DNA of 38,304 nucleotides from an uncultured Collinsella sp. GTDB lineage: Bacteria; Actinomycetota; Coriobacteriia; Coriobacteriales; Coriobacteriaceae. Where the stretch lies: positions 1 to 38,304 of the forward strand of contig CABQJV010000023.1 in the NCBI GenBank assembly GCA_902464565.1, in the 5' to 3' direction. The position numbers and the translations under genes are program-made. Positions 34,797-38,304 of the stretch are shown here, one piece after another (position 1 is the first letter of the stretch; each line of letters begins with the position of its first letter). The notes beneath the pieces are model-generated. The model was not told the origin of the DNA and made no database searches. It worked only from the letters and a program-made list of their open reading frames with translations.

Positions 34797-35590
34797 ATTC
34801 TCCTCCATTTTCTGAGCACCTCGCACTGGGAGACGTGAACGTCAACCTCGCCCGATAAACCTTACGCCCACATCTAGCTGCATCCCAAAAGTTTCCCAAC
34901 AATCTGCCTCAAAATGCATTGACTCTGTAGCCAGGCGTGTGTATTGTGCAATGAGCATCTTCGCAATGCGACGCCCACGCCAACACCCGCAAAAAGTTGC
35001 GCAATTACCTTCCCGGTTTTGTACAAAGTTTGTTAGCCAAACATGATAGTTTGAGCAATTCACGCCGCCAGCAATACAACTCAGGCAGTGATCGTCAGCC
35101 CACACACCCACATAAACCTGCGGCAATGCGTGCAAGGCAGCGCGATATCCCCCATAACCACGGCAAATAAACAATATGTTGCTCAACACACCCCAAAACG
35201 TATGGGCTAGCTGTTGTGCTAGGATTCTTAACGTTACATGGGTTCAACTGTGCTCACGGCTCCAGCAAGCCGTAAAGCGCAGGGTCGATCGGCATCCGGC
35301 CGTAACGGCGGTGCTAGAAAAACCACGAGCTCCAATAGAGTAGTCATGCGTATCGCATCGAATGACTTTGTTCTTGTCTAAGTGCAAGCTGTTATTTCGA
35401 ATCGATATTTCATGACAAACGCGCAGCAGTCCTACAGCTGTTTGCGCGCGGTCCAGTTTTGTTCCCGCTTGACTGGGCCGCACGCAGCCAGCTGGGGACG
35501 CGGTCTTTTTGCGATACACGTCCGCGACCCTAGCCACTGCACGTATACATACCGTTCACGGTGGGGCAGAGCCACGTGCTTGTCTAACTG
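34797..35590 (+). other. No recognisable gene; structured region ahead of the polysaccharide operon
   Basis: Open frames here are short and lack family features, normal composition or ribosome sites. Visible structures are ACGGCT/AGCCGT (35256-35273), CGCGCA/TGCGCG (35420-35448, with an inner CAGC/GCTG), and an imperfect GC stem at 35471-35505 followed by five T residues. These fit a long 5' leader for the downstream operon, but no promoter could be fixed. Confidence 0.4.
35471..35510 (+). terminator. Candidate leader terminator upstream of the antiterminator gene
   Basis: CCGC (35478-35481) pairs with GCGG (35500-35503), with GAC/GTC extending across a 4-base bulge, and TTTTT follows (35506-35510). 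The stem is weak on paper. If real, it is a natural target for the LoaP-type protein encoded downstream. Confidence 0.3.
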
Positions 35591-35663
35591 GGCTCAGGGT
35601 TTGAATATGGAGCGCCTTCGCGCACAAGCGCCCTGGCGAAGCCATACCCAAACCCCGTGAGCC
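35591..35663 (+). promoter_or_regulatory. Long leader hairpin directly upstream of the NusG/LoaP-type gene
   Basis: Four nested stems line up. GGCTCA (35591-35596) pairs with TGAGCC (35658-35663), and GGGTTTG (35597-35603) with CAAACCC (35649-35655). TATGG (35606-35610) pairs with CCATA (35642-35646), and CTTCGC (35616-35621) with GCGAAG (35636-35641). Small bulges separate them. It ends 15 bases before the ribosome site of the antiterminator gene. LoaP proteins are known to recognise an RNA hairpin in their operon leader, so this is a candidate binding element. Confidence 0.6.
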
Positions 35664-35693
35664 ACATGTAAGACAGCAAAGGGGGTGGTGCTC

Positions 35694-36239
35694 GTGTGGT
35701 ATGTGATCCAGGTCATCAACGGTCGCGAAGACGTAATGCGCGAGCGCATCGAGCGCATGGTGCCAGCTGGTGCCATGCAGGAGCTCTTTTATCCCCAATT
35801 TCAAACCGAGATCAAAGTGCACGGCGAATGGACCAACACGACCAAGCCGCTTTTTCCCGGATATCTTATCTGCGATACGGCAGATCCCCGCACCGTGCAA
35901 CAGTATCTGCTGCGCATGGACGACTTTGCCCGGGTGCTATCCCAGGACGGTCAGTTTGTGCCGCTGGCAAAAGAAGAGGTCCAGCTTATTGGCAGCTTTA
36001 CTCATAGGGGAGACCGCGTAGTGCCCATGAGTGAGGCCCTAAAAGACGGCGACCAGGTCGTGGTGACGGCAGGTCCGCTGCTGGGCCACGAAGGCCTTAT
36101 CAAAACCATTAACAGACGCAAGAGTACTGCTTATTTGGAGCTCGACCTGTGCGGCCGACGCGTAACTACGCGCGTTGGCCTCGCGGTGCTTTCAGCCGAG
36201 CAGCGCGCAATGCGAAACCTTAAAAAGGCGATCGCCTAG
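35694..36239 (+). CDS. NusG-paralogue transcription antiterminator (LoaP/UpxY type)
   Basis: 181 residues from the GTG at 35694 (reading MWYVIQVINGRED, the usual NusG-type beginning), with AAAGGGGG eight bases upstream. Other GTGs lie 6 and 9 bases earlier. An NGN domain (about residues 1-105, with PLFPGYLICD) binds RNA polymerase. A KOW domain follows (GDQVVVTAGPLLGHEGLIK, about 118). It is the first gene of a surface-polysaccharide operon and is not in the secE-rplK setting of housekeeping NusG. Relatives in that position (LoaP, UpxY, RfaH) let polymerase read through terminators in long glycan operons. The choice among subfamilies is inference. Confidence 0.88.
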   Translation: MWYVIQVINGREDVMRERIERMVPAGAMQELFYPQFQTEIKVHGEWTNTTKPLFPGYLICDTADPRTVQQYLLRMDDFARVLSQDGQFVPLAKEEVQLIGSFTHRGDRVVPMSEALKDGDQVVVTAGPLLGHEGLIKTINRRKSTAYLELDLCGRRVTTRVGLAVLSAEQRAMRNLKKAIA

Positions 36240-36294
36240 CTACTGGCGACTGTTTAACGGGACAGGGAGGATCCCCGGGGGCGGGGACGTAGGT

Positions 36295-37056
36295 TTGAAA
36301 GATTTAGTGTCAGATAGAGTTAAACATCAATCGGATGCTCCAATTGGGGCGGCTCTTATAGCCCAAGCTATGAGCGGTGGCGACGTGACCATGCGCTACA
36401 AGGCCATGCAGGCCGTGAAGGACTGGGACCGCACGCGCCTGGGCTACAGGGCCGTAAAGCGCGCGTTCGACATCGTGTTCAGCGGCTGCGTGCTGGCGGT
36501 TATCGCCATACCCAGCCTGGTGCTCGCCGCGGCAATCCGCCTGGAGAGCGAGGGCAACCCGTTCTACAGTCAGATCCGCGTCGGCCAGACCCACCGCGAC
36601 GGCAGCCTGTCCACCTTCCGCATGTGGAAGTTCCGCTCCATGTACAGGGACGCCGACGAGCGTCTCGCCGAGCTCAAGGGCCAGAACGAAATCGCCGGCG
36701 CCATGTTCAAGATGAGGGACGACCCCCGAGTCACCAAGATCGGCAGATTCATCCGCAAGCACTCCATCGACGAGTTCCCGCAGTTCGTCAATGTGTTCCT
36801 GGGCCAGATGTCCGTCGTGGGTCCGCGCCCGCCGCTGCCCAACGAGGTCGCTGAGTACACTGAGTTCGACCTGCAGCGCCTGGCAGTCAAGCCCGGGATC
36901 ACCGGCTGGTGGCAGGTGACGGAGCGCAATTCGACCGGGTTCGACGGCATGGTCCGCCGAGACCTGGAGTACATCGCCAACCGGGGCATTTTTACCGACC
37001 TCAAGATCGTTGTCCTCACGGTGATCGAGGTCATCACCGGTAAGGGTGCGTGCTAA
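36295..37056 (+). CDS. Polyprenyl-phosphate sugar-1-phosphate transferase (initiating glycosyltransferase)
   Basis: About 253 residues if it starts at the TTG at 36295; ATG codons at 36370 and 36391 are alternatives, and none has a good ribosome site. It belongs to the bacterial sugar transferase family (PF02397). A membrane-entering helix (AFDIVFSGCVLAVIAIPSL) precedes YSQIRVGQ and RMWKFRSMYRDAD. RKHSIDEFPQFVNV, GQMSVVGPRPPLPNEV and PGITGWWQV follow, all hallmarks of the small monotopic transferases. It loads the first sugar phosphate on undecaprenyl phosphate to start each polysaccharide repeat unit. Its stop overlaps the next start (TAATG). Very strict C/G-ending codons contrast with the next gene. 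Confidence 0.92.
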   Translation: MKDLVSDRVKHQSDAPIGAALIAQAMSGGDVTMRYKAMQAVKDWDRTRLGYRAVKRAFDIVFSGCVLAVIAIPSLVLAAAIRLESEGNPFYSQIRVGQTHRDGSLSTFRMWKFRSMYRDADERLAELKGQNEIAGAMFKMRDDPRVTKIGRFIRKHSIDEFPQFVNVFLGQMSVVGPRPPLPNEVAEYTEFDLQRLAVKPGITGWWQVTERNSTGFDGMVRRDLEYIANRGIFTDLKIVVLTVIEVITGKGAC

Positions 37057-37832
37057 TGCTTCAGGACTATTCTAAATTCGTTGAGCTCAAGCGCGTTCCC
37101 GTAATCGATGTTCCGATCACGGGAACCAATATGTCTGAGTGTGTCGAGTTTCTCACTCGCCATATAGATGAGCTACATGGCGAATATATTTGCGTTTCCA
37201 ATGCTCATACCTCGGTTATGGCCCATGACGACCCTTCCTATTGGGCCTGCCAAGCTGACTCCCTCATGTCCGTTCCCGACGGCAAGCCTTTATCTGTCGT
37301 CGGACGTAAAACAATAGAGTCTATGGGGCGTGTAACTGGACCCGATCTGATGCGAGAGATATTCAACATTTCCTTGCAGCAAGGATGGAGCCATTACTTC
37401 TACGGTAACGATCAGAAGAATCTCGACACTCTCAAAAATTCACTTCAAGAGGAATATCCAGGCCTGGAAATCGCTGGCATGGAGCCTTCGGTTTTCCGAC
37501 CGCTCTCCGACGGCGAGAAGCGAGACCTTTCGCGACGTATCGCTGATTCGGATGCAGACTTCGCATGGATTGCTCTTGGCGCGCCCCGTCAAGAAGTTCT
37601 TATGCACGAGCTCAAGGGAGGGCCACAACCGTTGATGATCGGTGTTGGCGGAGCGTTCAACGTTCTTGCCGGCGTGGTGCCAGAGGCGCCGATGTGGATG
37701 CAAGACCTGAGTCTCGAGTGGCTATACAGACTTATTCAAGAGCCGAAGCGGCTTTTCAAACGATACCTCGTAACTAATACGAAATTTCTCTTTTACCAGT
37801 TTACAAAAGCCAAACGTAAGGAAGGCAAATAG
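37056..37832 (+). CDS. WecG/TagA/CpsF-family glycosyltransferase (GT26)
   Basis: 258 residues. Family landmarks are CVSNAHTSVMAH, a PDGKPLSVVGR segment, GRVTGPDLMREIF, and ALGAPRQEVLMHE followed by GVGGAFNVLAG near the C-terminus. These enzymes add the second sugar (for example N-acetylmannosamine or its uronic acid) to the lipid-linked first sugar. It therefore acts directly after the preceding transferase. It starts by overlap with that gene's stop. Codon use is less GC-biased than in the flanking genes. The exact donor sugar cannot be told. Confidence 0.92.
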   Translation: MLQDYSKFVELKRVPVIDVPITGTNMSECVEFLTRHIDELHGEYICVSNAHTSVMAHDDPSYWACQADSLMSVPDGKPLSVVGRKTIESMGRVTGPDLMREIFNISLQQGWSHYFYGNDQKNLDTLKNSLQEEYPGLEIAGMEPSVFRPLSDGEKRDLSRRIADSDADFAWIALGAPRQEVLMHELKGGPQPLMIGVGGAFNVLAGVVPEAPMWMQDLSLEWLYRLIQEPKRLFKRYLVTNTKFLFYQFTKAKRKEGK

Positions 37833-38304
37833 ATGAACGATTCGACCACCTTTAAAGACAAGACCCTGATGATCACGGGCGGCACCGGCTCGTTCGGCAA
37901 CACCGTGCTCAAGCACTTCATGAACACCGACCTGGCCGAGATCCGCATCTTCTCGCGCGACGAGAAGAAGCAGGACGACATGCGCCACCGCCTGCAGGAG
38001 AAGTCCCCCGAGCTCGCCTCCAAGGTGCGCTTCTTCATCGGCGACGTCCGCAACGCCCAGAGCGTGCGCGACGCCATGCACGGGGTGGACTACATCTTCC
38101 ACGCCGCCGCCTTGAAGCAGGTTCCCTCCTGCGAGTTCTTCCCCATGGAGGCCGTGCGCACCAACGTCATCGGCACGGACAACGTGCTCCACGCCGCCAT
38201 CGAGGAGGGCGTGGACCGCGTCGTGTGCCTGTCCACCGACAAGGCCGCCTACCCCATCAACGCCATGGGCAAGTCCAAGGCCATGATGGAGTCCATCATC
38301 TACG
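37833..38304 (+). CDS. UDP-GlcNAc 4,6-dehydratase/5-epimerase, CapE/FnlA type, cut by the window edge
   Basis: 157 residues are visible; the C-terminus lies outside. It is an extended short-chain dehydrogenase with the NAD(P) loop TGGTGSFGNTVLKHF (residues 16-30), the subfamily marker IRIFSRDEKKQDDMRH, and AALKQVPSCEFFPMEA. The catalytic region is STDKAAYPINAMGKSK (about 135-150), where Met takes the place of the usual Tyr in YxxxK, as in CapE, FnlA and PseB relatives. CapE/FnlA produce the first intermediate toward UDP-L-FucNAc, so the repeat unit probably contains that sugar; PseB-like function is the alternative. GGAAGG lies 8 bases before the ATG. Confidence 0.9.
   Translation, partial: MNDSTTFKDKTLMITGGTGSFGNTVLKHFMNTDLAEIRIFSRDEKKQDDMRHRLQEKSPELASKVRFFIGDVRNAQSVRDAMHGVDYIFHAAALKQVPSCEFFPMEAVRTNVIGTDNVLHAAIEEGVDRVVCLSTDKAAYPINAMGKSKAMMESIIY

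Noticed and set aside
34842..35189. A 115-codon minus-strand frame in the gene-poor region
   Set aside because: No ribosome site, Cys/Trp-rich odd composition and no recognisable family; better treated as non-coding.
35694..36239. Housekeeping nusG
   Set aside because: Its neighbours are polysaccharide genes rather than secE and ribosomal protein genes, and the sequence fits a specialised paralogue.

Overview
The window is a high-GC chromosome segment with the gene content of a gut actinobacterium of the class Coriobacteriia. Collinsella is the best guess. The basis is the paired GlgC/GlgD ADP-glucose pyrophosphorylase, the clostridial-looking single-chain L-serine dehydratase, the C/G-ending codon use and the many intergenic hairpins. 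No marker gene here fixes the genus, so the name is an inference.

Left part (1-18360). The tail of an anaerobic-type cobalamin cluster (cbiC, cbiJ) is followed by a minus-strand tripartite MacAB/YknXYZ-type export operon (membrane-fusion protein, ATPase, permease). Next come a minus-strand L,D-transpeptidase, L-serine dehydratase and metK, each as its own unit. A plus-strand housekeeping block follows: gltX, priA-def and fmt-rsmB. A small FmdB-type zinc-ribbon gene stands alone on the minus strand. The spaces between these units are rich in long, nearly perfect inverted repeats of at least two families.

Centre (18445-32588). This is a complete minus-strand glycogen locus, transcribed glgB > glgP > glgC > glgD > glgA > a GH13-GH77 fusion (alpha-amylase/debranching plus 4-alpha-glucanotransferase). 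It covers ADP-glucose supply, chain elongation, branching, phosphorolysis and maltodextrin remodelling. GlgA carries a C-terminal extension of about 290 residues and GlgB one of about 75, both rich in Lys, Ala and Thr, resembling histone H1 tails and sharing a TRKRT motif. Similar operator-like sites (TTGGTAAAACG) lie upstream of the amylase fusion and in the divergent region between glgB and a HAD phosphatase gene, suggesting one sugar-responsive LacI-type regulator for the whole locus.

Right part (32598-38304). After thiN and a tRNA-Ala(GGC) gene comes a lower-GC accessory patch. It holds a RhuM-Doc (Fic-fold) gene broken by one in-frame stop codon and a LexA-like palindrome. About 0.8 kb without a recognisable gene follows, and then a long hairpin directly ahead of a NusG/LoaP-type antiterminator. 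That antiterminator heads a surface-polysaccharide operon: initiating sugar-phosphate transferase, WecG/TagA glycosyltransferase, and a CapE/FnlA-type UDP-GlcNAc dehydratase/epimerase cut by the window edge.
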